Assembly (NCBI GenBank): GCA_016935915.1
Contig: JAFGQB010000135.1
Location: 1 to 59,884 of the forward strand
Reading direction: 5' to 3'
Origin: Spirochaetota bacterium
GTDB lineage: Bacteria; Spirochaetota; GWE2-31-10; JAFGQB01
DNA length: 59,884 bases
Each line of letters starts with the position of its first letter. Position 1 is the first letter of the stretch. The notes beneath the pieces are model-generated. The model was not told where the DNA came from, did not search any database, and saw nothing but the letters and a program-made list of their open reading frames with translations. The translations under genes were made by a program, and so were the position numbers. Positions 33,232 to 41,614 of the stretch are shown one piece after another.

Positions 33232-34129
33232 ATTTATCTTGTATTATACAAGATAAATTACTTTGCCATGCATAATACATACTGCCTTCAGACTTATCAC
33301 TTTTCAATTCATTTGAAATAATTTTCATAGCTTCTTCATATTTTATATTATTAAATTTTATATTTAATAACCTTTCGATTTCAAGTGAATTATTTGCAAT
33401 TTCATTAACTAAACATTCTTCGACATTTGTAAATTTTTTATCAATATGCATTGATAAAATTAAAACTATTTCTTGGTTTCTATCTTGTAATTTCTTAATT
33501 TCTTTCTCATAATCAAAAACTGGAATTGGCAAAATTTCATTATTTTGTTCAAAAATATCATTGCATAAGGTATTAAGCATGTCAAAAATTTCGTTAGGTT
33601 CTTTTTTTGTACCTTCTATTTCAGTTCCATAAAATATAAATCTTGAATTTGTTAAAATTGATGCAGCTGCCAATAACATTCTACCTTCCAATGTCTCTTT
33701 AAATTCAAGTTTATTCATATAATCATTTGATATATTATCTTGTTTTATACATAAACTACCCATACCATCTTTTAATTGTGTCCAAGGTTTAAAATTCTCT
33801 ATTTCATCAATTAAAGAAGAAATGTTACTAGGATTAAAACAAATTGCCCGATCGTCAATTGTCAAATAAGCTGGAGGCTTATCAATTACAACATCATCAA
33901 CTACAATGTTATGTTCATTACAATAGTATTCAATACAATTTATTCCCTCTAATTTACTGCATCTTGATGAATGAATAACAACTTTATATCCTTTTTTTCT
34001 TAATTGTTCTATAACTTCTTTTATTCCTTTTACTGGCTGGTCATTTGCAACATCTACACCTTGCCAACCGCTTGCATAACTATGTATTACGCCATCAAAA
34101 TCAAATACAATTATTTTTCCTTTTCCCAT
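33215..34129 (-). CDS. HAD-type phosphatase with C-terminal dATP/dGTP pyrophosphohydrolase-like region, frameshifted
   Basis: 304 residues as read. The HAD motifs are IIVFDFDGVIHS (motif I), VIHSSR (motif II) and DKPPAYLTIDDRAI (motif IV), about residues 6-110. The rest resembles a phage nucleotide pyrophosphohydrolase C-terminal module, with EGRMLLAAA and YYAWQSNLSCIIQD. A one-base slip in a T run near 33230 ends it early at the TGA of SIKY-stop; the adjoining frame continues with FPSNIDHELSNK and stops exactly at the portal start. Likely a damaged or miscalled gene for dNTP or nucleotide turnover. C-terminal assignment is uncertain. Confidence 0.5.
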   Translation of the reverse strand: MGKGKIIVFDFDGVIHSYASGWQGVDVANDQPVKGIKEVIEQLRKKGYKVVIHSSRCSKLEGINCIEYYCNEHNIVVDDVVIDKPPAYLTIDDRAICFNPSNISSLIDEIENFKPWTQLKDGMGSLCIKQDNISNDYMNKLEFKETLEGRMLLAAASILTNSRFIFYGTEIEGTKKEPNEIFDMLNTLCNDIFEQNNEILPIPVFDYEKEIKKLQDRNQEIVLILSMHIDKKFTNVEECLVNEIANNSLEIERLLNIKFNNIKYEEAMKIISNELKSDKSEGSMYYAWQSNLSCIIQDKFSIKY

Positions 34130-34145
34130 CTAAATCATATCCTTT

Positions 34146-34667
34146 CTATTTATAAAATTTTTCACAAATTTCAATAATTAATATTTCTGCCCATTCAGGA
34201 ACATGGATATTATCTTGATTTCTTTTATAATATTCTAATGCAGTATCATTAAATTTAAACCCCATTGCAATCCAATCAATAATCATATGTACACAATGTA
34301 AAAGCTGCATTCTTGGATAACTATATCTTTTTTTTGTCCATGTTTCATAATGATGATCATTTTTTTCTTTATGGTTATTCCATGCATTATCAAAATTTTT
34401 GTTTATAATATCATTTTTTTTGTTATTATCATATTTATAAAATCTATCTCTATATTGTGTAAATTCTTCCTTATCAAGTTTGGATAAATCATGGTTTCTT
34501 ATTTCATTATCCAAAATAGAGAATTCAAAATCATCATATATAAATTTTTCATCTTTGCATTTTTCTTGTACAAGTTTCCAAGCTTTTTGTACATTGTTAT
34601 AATGTTCTTCAATATAATCTAAATATTCTTTAGTTTTTTCTATTTTTTCATACATTAAATTTTTCAT
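34146..34667 (-). CDS. HD-like phage protein (DUF5662 type)
   Basis: 173 residues. The pattern NEIRNHDLSKLDKEEFTQYR, KEKNDHHYETWTKKRYS and RMQLLHCVHMIIDWIAMGF has the H..HD..D arrangement of HD-like metal phosphohydrolases, and matches DUF5662 as I remember it. Substrate unknown; the HAD gene beside it suggests a nucleotide role. Clean operon spacing. Confidence 0.5.
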   Translation of the reverse strand: MKNLMYEKIEKTKEYLDYIEEHYNNVQKAWKLVQEKCKDEKFIYDDFEFSILDNEIRNHDLSKLDKEEFTQYRDRFYKYDNNKKNDIINKNFDNAWNNHKEKNDHHYETWTKKRYSYPRMQLLHCVHMIIDWIAMGFKFNDTALEYYKRNQDNIHVPEWAEILIIEICEKFYK

Positions 34668-36158
34668 TTACTCATATCCTTTCAATTTATTGTTTTTTAA
34701 CCTTCCAACTTGTATATCTATATCAGATAGTAACTTATATCTACTAGCTGCCCACGCAATTAAACTATCTGGATAATGGTCATCCTCTTTAGCTATTATT
34801 CCAAGCTCTACATTTTTATAATGATATTTTTTCATTTTATCCTGACATATTTTATCACTAATGTTTAAAAGATTATTTTCAAGTAAGAATCTTAAAACAT
34901 TTATCGCAATATCTTTCCACTTTGAAAAAGCTACTGGCACTAGTTTTGTGCCCGTTCTTTTCGATTCTAATATAGTTTTTAAAGTTATATTGCTATCCTT
35001 GGGATTACTATCTGCATATATTACAGATATTTTTCTATCAATACATATATCGGCAATTTCACGACATCGTTGTGTTAATTCAACTAGTTCAAATGGATGA
35101 CTTTCAAAATTTTTATATTTTTCTCTGGTATCCTGAATTAAATTTAATACAGTTACATTATATCCCCAATCAATACCAGCTTCTGAATATAAGCTTTTAT
35201 CATATTTATCCATTCTTCCCCTTGAATACGCTCTATCAACACTTTCAAAATCAAAAATTGAATCCCCAATTTTTGGCCTTTTTAATAAATATTCAGCTTC
35301 CCACATGGCCTTAGGAATTTGTTTCTTTTTTCTTTCTATCTCTTCTTTTTCCCAAAATCCACTAGGATATATTACCTCATTGACACACCAGGGATATAAA
35401 TTAGCACCCAAATCGAATCTATTATCAATTATTCTACTCATTAATCCAAAAGCATTATGGAGCGTACTTGAGATAATAATATTATCTTTAATTCCCCAAC
35501 TTTTTTTAGGCTGCCCCATTGCTGCGTTATATATCTTTTCATCCATCTCGTCAACTTCATCAAGTCTTAACTTTTGAGGATGTGGTCCTCTAACTGATTT
35601 AGTTGATGCTGCCAATGCATTTACCCAAGATCCATTAGATAATTTGTAGCCCCTACCTGCTATATCTTTATTTTTGCCTAGTAAATTATTTGATACTTCG
35701 GAAGTACAAATAATATCCTTATATTCATATGATCGAGTAGGCTTAATATTTATATCTGCAATATCAACATTTTTAAAACTTTTCCATGTTTCCCACATGG
35801 TTTTTAAGTACGAAACCGCCCTTGTAGACTGTTCAAGTGATCCACCTAAAACATTTATACCACAATGAGGTTTAAAAACCGACTCAATAAATGATAGCAA
35901 TGAGAGATCATAAGTTTTGCCAGTTCCCCTCATTGCATACCATATTGAATAGTAATCCAACTCAGCATAAGCAGCCCACATAGCATCAAGCGGTGACTTG
36001 TGATCATTCTTAACACAAAAGTCATCCATTGACGATGGATAAGGTAATCGACAATTAAAGACAATCGATAAGTACAAAGCTAGATGTTTTTTTGATCTAG
36101 GAGCTTTTAATTCAAATGTCTCACCTAGATCCTTAACAGGAAGTTTTATTTCTTTCAT
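34668..36158 (-). CDS. terminase large subunit
   Basis: 496 residues. The ATPase has a Walker A loop at YAMRGTGKTYD (about 74-84), a Walker B in KLRLDEVDEMDE (about 195-206) and the downstream motif III region (IIISSTLHN). The nuclease half begins around EAGIDWGYN (about 326) with the conserved Asp, and ends in a C-terminal Asp/His region (AKEDDHYPDSLIAW). Packages DNA with the small subunit, which it overlaps by four bases. Confidence 0.92.
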   Translation of the reverse strand: MKEIKLPVKDLGETFELKAPRSKKHLALYLSIVFNCRLPYPSSMDDFCVKNDHKSPLDAMWAAYAELDYYSIWYAMRGTGKTYDLSLLSFIESVFKPHCGINVLGGSLEQSTRAVSYLKTMWETWKSFKNVDIADINIKPTRSYEYKDIICTSEVSNNLLGKNKDIAGRGYKLSNGSWVNALAASTKSVRGPHPQKLRLDEVDEMDEKIYNAAMGQPKKSWGIKDNIIISSTLHNAFGLMSRIIDNRFDLGANLYPWCVNEVIYPSGFWEKEEIERKKKQIPKAMWEAEYLLKRPKIGDSIFDFESVDRAYSRGRMDKYDKSLYSEAGIDWGYNVTVLNLIQDTREKYKNFESHPFELVELTQRCREIADICIDRKISVIYADSNPKDSNITLKTILESKRTGTKLVPVAFSKWKDIAINVLRFLLENNLLNISDKICQDKMKKYHYKNVELGIIAKEDDHYPDSLIAWAASRYKLLSDIDIQVGRLKNNKLKGYE

Positions 36159-36760
36159 TTTTCTTCACTTTCTTTTTCTTCTATTGCTTTTGATACATTT
36201 GGATATAATACGTCAAAAGCTTTTTCGATTAAGTCATCAGAATATTTATTCTTTAATTCTCTAATATCATTTGTAATTTCATCCAATTGCCCTTCAATTT
36301 CCTTATCAACTCTTTTAAATTGCTCTGGACATGCGTTACATAACGCAAAAATTAGCAAGCTTGGAACTGGCCTTGCTTTTCTTACGTTTTTCTTTACTTT
36401 TACAACTTCATTGTATTGTATCTCATAAATTATATCTCCATTTTCATCCCTAAGATATTTACCCTTATTATCTTTTGTTGCTACTTTTAAAGGTTTTCTT
36501 TCAATAAACTTTTCTTCCTCTTCATAATCATAGCCAATTGCCTCTTGATATAGAGATTTTTTAAGATTCAAAATTAATAATTGTTTTGATCTCTTTAAAG
36601 CTTCTTCAAGCTCTGAATGTTCATTTTTATATTTTTGCAATGTAGAATAAGCAATTCCCAAATTTTGGGCGATTTGCTTTTCTGTCTGCCCTTCTTCTCT
36701 CCATCCTATTATAAATTTTATGTTTGGCTCAACTAGCTCGCTATACCTTCCCTTTGCCAT
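36155..36760 (-). CDS. terminase small subunit
   Basis: About 201 residues from the ATG at 36760, preceded by AAAGGA; the longer frame starts at a TTG. The N-terminal helix-turn-helix (EEGQTEKQIAQNLGIAYSTL) is the DNA-recognition part. The rest is helical. It binds the packaging start site and feeds DNA to the large subunit. Confidence 0.8.
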   Translation of the reverse strand: MAKGRYSELVEPNIKFIIGWREEGQTEKQIAQNLGIAYSTLQKYKNEHSELEEALKRSKQLLILNLKKSLYQEAIGYDYEEEEKFIERKPLKVATKDNKGKYLRDENGDIIYEIQYNEVVKVKKNVRKARPVPSLLIFALCNACPEQFKRVDKEIEGQLDEITNDIRELKNKYSDDLIEKAFDVLYPNVSKAIEEKESEEK

Positions 36761-36777
36761 TTTCAAATGTCCTTTCT

Positions 36778-37413
36778 TTAAAATAATTTTTTATGTTCTT
36801 CCCTAAGTATACAAGGCACTGCTTTTTTCCATAATATCTTATGATGAATTCTTTTTTCAACTGCACCCATCCTAATTATTCTTACACATGAAGGGCAATA
36901 AATTACACTGTAAAAACTTTTTACATATGTTCCCTGATCCTTATATATTTCAGTCAAGCCACCTGAACTTGACTGCGTTTGAACTTGCCCAATCGAAACA
37001 CAGCTTATTGTAAAAAATAATTTTCCCTCACTTCCCCATCGAACATATGCATTGACGTCCTCATTTACTCCTCCTAAAAAAGTAAATGGTCTTTCATTAC
37101 TACAAATTTGTGTATTCATAGCTTTCCTACGCATAAGAATATTTACTCCCATTGCACTATTTTGTCCCCCGATAAAATCACCATTTTGAGCGAAAGACAA
37201 CGATGTTATACTCTTTGTATTCTTATAAAATTTTAAAAGCTTTTCAAAGAGATCATCAAGTGTATTATAAAGTCTAATGTGTTTAAATTCACCTTTTACA
37301 TTAAACCTTAATCCAAAGTCGGTATAATCATCATCAAATTCCATGAAGTATTTTATTTTAAGTTTTTTTGCAAGCTCAAAACAATAATTTCGAGCAAAAA
37401 CAACTAAATTCAT
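36778..37413 (-). CDS. phage GT-A glycosyltransferase, C-terminal part (TET-associated type), frameshifted
   Basis: 211 residues. It starts in the middle of a fold: NLVVFARNYCFELAKKLKIK and EFDDDYTDFGLRFN hold the DDD/DxD metal site of a GT-A transferase. The N-terminal part is in another frame at 37410-37634 (SHGRPDKIHTLRTFERQKYT). A -1 shift within AAGAAAAAG (37447-37451) would join them as DKKK-VTVDRADNF. Together they resemble the glycosyltransferases associated with phage TET/JBP-type base modification. Its partner oxygenase was not seen, so DNA modification is a possibility, not a claim. Confidence 0.5.
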   Translation of the reverse strand: MNLVVFARNYCFELAKKLKIKYFMEFDDDYTDFGLRFNVKGEFKHIRLYNTLDDLFEKLLKFYKNTKSITSLSFAQNGDFIGGQNSAMGVNILMRRKAMNTQICSNERPFTFLGGVNEDVNAYVRWGSEGKLFFTISCVSIGQVQTQSSSGGLTEIYKDQGTYVKSFYSVIYCPSCVRIIRMGAVEKRIHHKILWKKAVPCILREEHKKLF

Positions 37414-37634
37414 ATTATTAAAGTTATCAGCACGATCAACCGTAACTTTTTCTTGTCAAAGATAATAATTTTATCACCATATAATTTTATATATTCATCT
37501 TTTGTTTTATCATCATTATCAATTAAAATATAATATCGTCCTGTATATTTCTGTCGTTCAAATGTTCTTAATGTATGTATTTTATCAGGTCTGCCATGCG
37601 ATAAAATAAAGATACAAAAGTTATTAGGTAACAT
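37410..37634 (-). CDS. phage GT-A glycosyltransferase, N-terminal part (TET-associated type), frameshifted
   Basis: From ATG at 37634 (GGAG 11 nt upstream) this gives NNFCIFILSHGRPDKIHTLR and YYILIDNDDKTKDEYIKLYG, the GT-A opening of the family. It then runs out of frame at a short A run into LRLIVLITLII and a stop at 37410. The partner frame begins within the same bases. The start overlaps the ParB-like gene by 11 nt. Confidence 0.5.
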   Translation of the reverse strand: MLPNNFCIFILSHGRPDKIHTLRTFERQKYTGRYYILIDNDDKTKDEYIKLYGDKIIIFDKKKLRLIVLITLII

Positions 37635-38481
37635 TATCATCAAACTCCTTTTCTTTTGATTCAATACCATCCTCATATACATCATTAACAAACTGAGTAA
37701 ATCCATATTCTATAGCCTTGTTAAAATCTATTATTACCATTGCAAGTTTTTCCATTATTTCTTGAGTTTTTTTACCTTGATGACAATAGAACTCAGCTAT
37801 ATTTTCATAGTTAAATACTATAAATCTATAAGCAGCGAAAATTAAAAAAGATTCAAGATCCTTTTCAAATTTCTTTGATTTTATTTCTTTTATTAAATTC
37901 ATACATTTTTCATAATTAATGCAGTCTTTTAATTCAGGTGGGTTTTCTTGTTTAGGCTCGTATATTGGAGCTTTTATTTTTTCTGTATATGACTTTACAT
38001 CATTTTCGTTTTTACTCTCTCCTCCTTCAGAATTGTTACTATTTTTACCTGTCACTCCTTCAGTATTTACACTTCCTTCGAATTCGCTTATAATTTTTTC
38101 AAATTCCCCATCGGTAAAACCTGTGAAATTAAATAATTCATTACAATTGATTTTAATATCATCTAATAAACTTTGTAACTTTTCAAAATCCCAAGATCCA
38201 TCAATTTTATTGAGTGCAATATTTAGTGCCTTTTCATCATATTCTCCAATATCTACCTGTACAACATCAATAACTTTATATCCCAACTCTTTTAATACTG
38301 GAATTCTTTGATGGCCTGCAATAACTTTTAAATCATTATTGCAGATTATCAAATCAACATATCCAAACTTTTGTATACTTCTTTTTAATTCTTCATAAGC
38401 ACGATCCCCAGGTTTTAATTTTATCCTAGGATTGTAATCAGCTAAAATTAATTTATTTACATCTACTTTTATAATTTTCAT
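37624..38481 (-). CDS. ParB-like nuclease domain protein
   Basis: 285 residues. The ParB/Srx fold is clear at the N-terminus: ILADYNPRIKLKPGDRAYEE, KSIQKFGYVDLIICNN and VIAGHQRIPVLKELG (residues about 10-75). The C-terminal half is helical and acidic. Such proteins are frequent just before terminase small subunit and may handle DNA ends or modification. The upstream gene overlaps by four bases. Confidence 0.75.
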   Translation of the reverse strand: MKIIKVDVNKLILADYNPRIKLKPGDRAYEELKRSIQKFGYVDLIICNNDLKVIAGHQRIPVLKELGYKVIDVVQVDIGEYDEKALNIALNKIDGSWDFEKLQSLLDDIKINCNELFNFTGFTDGEFEKIISEFEGSVNTEGVTGKNSNNSEGGESKNENDVKSYTEKIKAPIYEPKQENPPELKDCINYEKCMNLIKEIKSKKFEKDLESFLIFAAYRFIVFNYENIAEFYCHQGKKTQEIMEKLAMVIIDFNKAIEYGFTQFVNDVYEDGIESKEKEFDDNVT

Positions 38482-38804
38482 GATTTCACCTTCTTATTTA
38501 TTCTTTTTAATTTTTCTATCAATTTAGAATTTTCCCAGCCTAATTTTTCAGATATTAAAGTTAATTCTTCATCTTCTAAATATTCAGGTGGTATATATTC
38601 GAGTCCCCCCTCATATCCTCCATATGATACAATATCATAGCCTAAAAAAATAAGAGTATGCTTATAATAATTTACACTTCTTTTACTGCTTAAATTTAGA
38701 GATTCAACGAGTTCACTTGTTTTCATTCTTCCATTTTTTTTAAGCAATTCAATCATTTTTAAACAATTTTCTAATTTTCTAGTTTTTATATATCCATAAT
38801 CCAT
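38478..38804 (-). CDS. winged-helix DNA-binding protein
   Basis: About 108 residues from the ATG at 38804, with AAAGGTGA 8 nt upstream; the longer frame begins at a GTG within that site. KMIELLKKNGRMKTSELVES and LNLSSKRSVNYYKHTL form a winged helix-turn-helix. The C-terminal part is acidic. It may regulate the packaging genes it precedes. It has the leader repeat (38851-38870) but without a GGAGG core. Confidence 0.6.
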   Translation of the reverse strand: MDYGYIKTRKLENCLKMIELLKKNGRMKTSELVESLNLSSKRSVNYYKHTLIFLGYDIVSYGGYEGGLEYIPPEYLEDEELTLISEKLGWENSKLIEKLKRINKKVKS

Positions 38805-38899
38805 ACAGTATGTCACCTTTCATTTTAATTAATTTTATGTTATAATGAGTTCCTAAAAATTTAATTTACTAGTTTGTTGTTTTGGTTTACTATTTTATA

Positions 38900-38921
38900 A
38901 GAGGGGAAGAACTTCCCCTCT
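38900..38921 (-). terminator. intercistronic/terminator hairpin
   Basis: Perfect 10-bp stem AGAGGGGAAG / CTTCCCCTCT with a two-base loop (38910-38911). On the minus strand it is followed by TATAAAATAG and an AACCAA motif, then the leader repeat. It lies after the gene at 38960. Confidence 0.6.
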
Positions 38922-38942
38922 TTTGATTTATAATCATTCTAT

Positions 38943-38971
38943 ATTATACCACGTTACTTCTATACATGCAA
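38943..38971 (-). promoter_or_regulatory. TTGCAT-family promoter P1
   Basis: TTGCAT (38966-38971), 17 nt, TATAAT (38943-38948), on the minus strand. It overlaps the last codons of the gene at 38960-39595 and would drive the winged-helix gene and ParB-like genes. Confidence 0.75.
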
Positions 38972-39595
38972 AGTGGTTTTCTTTTGTCTCCTTTCATTCT
39001 GTTCATGAATCTTTCTATTTACATAAAACATTCCATCTTTTTTGAAGTTTTCACAGTCTTCAATAGTTGTTATAAAGTTCCATATTTTAGAATTCCCAGA
39101 TGTATGGTCCATTATGAAGTCAAATACACTTTTCTCTTTTACCCTTCTATCACTCATTGTATAGCCTTTATTTCTCATCAATGTTATAAATTCTTTTCTT
39201 GTCTCTCCTTTACTGGTAACTGTCACATATCCCATTTCACCCATTTTACAAATACCTTTATAAATTACAACTTTTTTATTTTTAGCTGCAGCTGGTTTTG
39301 CAGCTGGTAATAATTTCTTTAATTCATTATTTAAGTTTGTTATAACTTTTAATTTTTCTATTTCATTTTTAGCTCTATCAATCAGCTTTTTAAAACTATA
39401 GTTTTTCATTAATTTTTCAACTGAGTGATCACATTTAATTTCTATTTTAGTATTAGCAATAAGCTCCATAGCTTCGATTGAATCTTCTAACTTTTCTTTC
39501 AATTCTGCCAATAATTGCAATTGTCCCAATCTACCTGAGATTATTTCCATCACCTTATTTGCCAATTCTTTCTTTGAAATATTATTATTTGTCAT
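38960..39595 (-). CDS. helical phage protein, unknown
   Basis: 211 residues. The N-terminal half is a coiled coil (ELANKVMEIISGRLGQLQLL, KEKLEDSIEAMELIA), a flexible AAAKPAAAK-type linker follows at about 97-105, then a compact C-terminal beta/alpha domain (VVIYKGICKMGEMGYVTVTS). No family recognised. Preceded by the conserved leader with GGAGG. Confidence 0.5.
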   Translation of the reverse strand: MTNNNISKKELANKVMEIISGRLGQLQLLAELKEKLEDSIEAMELIANTKIEIKCDHSVEKLMKNYSFKKLIDRAKNEIEKLKVITNLNNELKKLLPAAKPAAAKNKKVVIYKGICKMGEMGYVTVTSKGETRKEFITLMRNKGYTMSDRRVKEKSVFDFIMDHTSGNSKIWNFITTIEDCENFKKDGMFYVNRKIHEQNERRQKKTTLHV

Positions 39596-39640
39596 TGTTA
39601 TTTCCTCCTAAAAATTTAATTTATTTTATTTTGGTTACTC

Positions 39641-39662
39641 AGAGGGGATTTATGTCCCCTCT
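39641..39662. promoter_or_regulatory. intercistronic hairpin before the gene at 39595
   Basis: AGAGGGGA / TCCCCTCT, 8-bp stem with a 6-nt loop. On the minus strand AACCAA and the TTAAATTTTTAGGAGG leader follow. On the plus strand TTTTT follows, so it could also stop plus-strand transcription. Confidence 0.55.
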
Positions 39663-39664
39663 TT

Positions 39665-39847
39665 TTAGTCTTGCTTTATGATTTCTACTTTTTTAATGTT
39701 ACCTACTGTTGTTATCTTGATGTGGAAGCTGTGGTTGCATTGATTACACCAATATGTTGTAAGTTTGATGTGACCTTTTTCAAGTTCCCCCAGCTGCTCA
39801 GTATTTGTGCTATTACATTGATGTCTTGGACATTTACATTCTTTCAT
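39665..39847 (-). CDS. small zinc-ribbon protein
   Basis: 60 residues. CKCPRHQCNS and TTYWCNQCNHSFHI give two CxxC-like pairs, a plausible zinc-ribbon. Such proteins often bind RNA polymerase or nucleic acid. Driven by promoter P2 (39871-39899), start about 20 nt downstream of it. Confidence 0.55.
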   Translation of the reverse strand: MKECKCPRHQCNSTNTEQLGELEKGHIKLTTYWCNQCNHSFHIKITTVGNIKKVEIIKQD

Positions 39848-39870
39848 TGTCTCACCTACTTTCTATATAT

Positions 39871-39970
39871 ATTATATCACGTTACACATATACATGCAAT
39901 GAAGCATGAATAATGTAATATAAAAGTAATAAAAAAGAGCCATAATGTTAAGTTATGACTCTTTTTTATT
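39871..39970 (-). repeat. repeated promoter-terminator cassette, copy A
   Basis: Contains promoter P2, TTGCAT (39894-39899), 17 nt, TATAAT (39871-39876), and a hairpin 39928-39970 built on AATAAAAAAGAG / CTCTTTTTTATT that terminates the upstream operon. About 90 bp is nearly the same as 41485-41587. Confidence 0.85.
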
Positions 39971-39971
39971 A

Positions 39972-40448
39972 TTATTTTAATCCTATATATTCATCAAAAG
40001 CTTCTTTAAATTCTTTATAATCAATCTTTTCGATTTCTGGTCCTCCTAGCGGTGTAAAATCATCTTTATGCTTTAGCTTCTTAGTATATTGATTAAAAAT
40101 AAGTTCCTCGTCATTATAGCTCCAGAATATGTGAGTATACACAAAAACATCAACTCTATGTTCATATCTCTTTTTTATTTCAAAATCAATTAACCTAGTT
40201 CTTTTTATTTTATCAAGATCTAGTTCATTTCCTTTGCTATCATAAAATATCATGCAATCAGCTTTTACAAAATTAATTTGAGCCCTTGTAACATGTCTAT
40301 TATATTTACTATGATCATCAATCCCATTATCAATACATATTTCATGCAATTTTTTTAATGCATCAATCTCTGAATTCGCAATAATTGTATCCTTAAATAC
40401 TGTTTTAATTTTGTTGTTTTCATTTACCCATACATCGTATTTAAACAT
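39972..40448 (-). CDS. unknown protein of the repeated-promoter operon
   Basis: 158 residues, mixed alpha/beta, acidic C-terminus. MFKYDVWVNENNKIKTVFK opens with a beta hairpin; no domain recognised. Directly after the gene at 40500-41444 in the same operon, with a hairpin and the leader repeat in between. Confidence 0.5.
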   Translation of the reverse strand: MFKYDVWVNENNKIKTVFKDTIIANSEIDALKKLHEICIDNGIDDHSKYNRHVTRAQINFVKADCMIFYDSKGNELDLDKIKRTRLIDFEIKKRYEHRVDVFVYTHIFWSYNDEELIFNQYTKKLKHKDDFTPLGGPEIEKIDYKEFKEAFDEYIGLK

Positions 40449-40486
40449 TTCAAAATCCTCCTAAAAATTTAATTTTATTATGTTGG

Positions 40487-40511
40487 TTAGGGAACTTGTT
40501 TAATTCCCTAA
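40487..40511. promoter_or_regulatory. intercistronic hairpin at the end of the gene at 40500
   Basis: TTAGGGAA / TTCCCTAA, 8-bp stem overlapping the LGN-stop codons; then AACCAACATAATAAA and the leader repeat on the minus strand. Confidence 0.5.
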
Positions 40512-41444
40512 TCTTCTTATCATTTTTTCAGCCAATAATCTGCATTTTTCATAATCAAGGTTATTATCAGTTAATAATAAATATTTCTGTAGTTCAACGA
40601 TTGCTTTTTCCTTTTGTTCTTCAAGATTTTTATTATTATGGATTTCTGCATTTACTTTTAATTCCTTGTCTTGAAGTTCTTCTTTAATCTCAGATAAATA
40701 CATATCTTTAAATCTTTTATAATCTACACTCTCAGGATCTAAAGTTTTTAATATTTCTGTTTTTTCATGTTGTCTTCTTTTCAATTCTTCAATAGTCTTT
40801 TCAAGTTCATTAGTTAAGTTTTTGCAGATTTCTTCGTTTTTACCATTCATCATATCAATTCCATATGTCTTATGCAGATATTCGATCCTAGCTTCTTTTG
40901 TTACAATTCTAGTAGATCCATTATTTTTATCAACTACAGATATTCCAGCTTCAAATATTTGTCTCTCTCTCATTAAGTCTCCGATTTCTTTTGTTTTATA
41001 AGCTATTGAATAATTAGGATCATCAATTATTTTAACTATTTCAAACCATCCAGATGCATTTAACCCATCCCCATGATTGTAAAGAAGTTGACCTACTTCA
41101 AATTTATTTCTTTTATTAGTTTCATATAAGCTGCAATTAGTGCAATTATTACAAAAATTTCTGGTATATTCATTTTGATATGTTTTAAAATATTTACAAT
41201 CTGTTTTACATTGAGGAACATTAATAAATTCTGTGTATGCTTCAACAATCAAATTATATTCAAATTCAATTATTGATTTTTTTAATCCTGAAGCTAATAT
41301 TGAGCTATTTCCACCAACACTTATATTATTTTTTTCTCTATTTTCAAAAGCCTTTTTAAAATATTTATCAGAAATCCCTTTTCCCATAGTAACCATTATC
41401 TTATTAAGTTCTAAACCTTTTTTAATCATTTCACTTTTAGTCAT
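40500..41444 (-). CDS. unknown protein, paralogue of 41603-42025
   Basis: 314 residues. The N-terminal SVGGNSSILASGLKKSIIEF and the C-terminal IVELQKYLLLTDNNLDYEKC then RRLGN-stop match the shorter gene at 41603 (HSSILSNGLKKSTLQSE and TQKYLLSVNVKMDHNN to RQLGN). The middle has a Cys-rich stretch (FCNNCTNCSLYE). No known family. First gene after promoter P3. Confidence 0.5.
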   Translation of the reverse strand: MTKSEMIKKGLELNKIMVTMGKGISDKYFKKAFENREKNNISVGGNSSILASGLKKSIIEFEYNLIVEAYTEFINVPQCKTDCKYFKTYQNEYTRNFCNNCTNCSLYETNKRNKFEVGQLLYNHGDGLNASGWFEIVKIIDDPNYSIAYKTKEIGDLMRERQIFEAGISVVDKNNGSTRIVTKEARIEYLHKTYGIDMMNGKNEEICKNLTNELEKTIEELKRRQHEKTEILKTLDPESVDYKRFKDMYLSEIKEELQDKELKVNAEIHNNKNLEEQKEKAIVELQKYLLLTDNNLDYEKCRLLAEKMIRRLGN

Positions 41445-41484
41445 TGTTAATTCCTCCTAAAAATTTAATTTACTTACTATAATA

Positions 41485-41587
41485 ATTATACCACATTACA
41501 CATATACATGCAATAAAGGCATGGATAATGTAATATAAAAGTAATAAAAAGAGTCATAATGTTAATGTTACGACTCTTTTTATTACT
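41485..41587 (-). repeat. repeated promoter-terminator cassette, copy B
   Basis: Promoter P3 is TTGCAT (41508-41513), 17 nt, TATAAT (41485-41490). The terminator hairpin pairs 41540-41555 with 41572-41587 (16 bp). This cassette is nearly the same as copy A at 39871-39970. Confidence 0.85.
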
Positions 41588-41589
41588 GA

Positions 41590-41614
41590 TTAGGGAATTT
41601 GTTTAATTCCCTAA
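41590..41614. promoter_or_regulatory. hairpin overlapping the stop of the gene at 41603
   Basis: TTAGGGAATT / AATTCCCTAA, a 10-bp stem that covers the LGN-stop codons, the same element as at 40487-40511. Confidence 0.5.
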
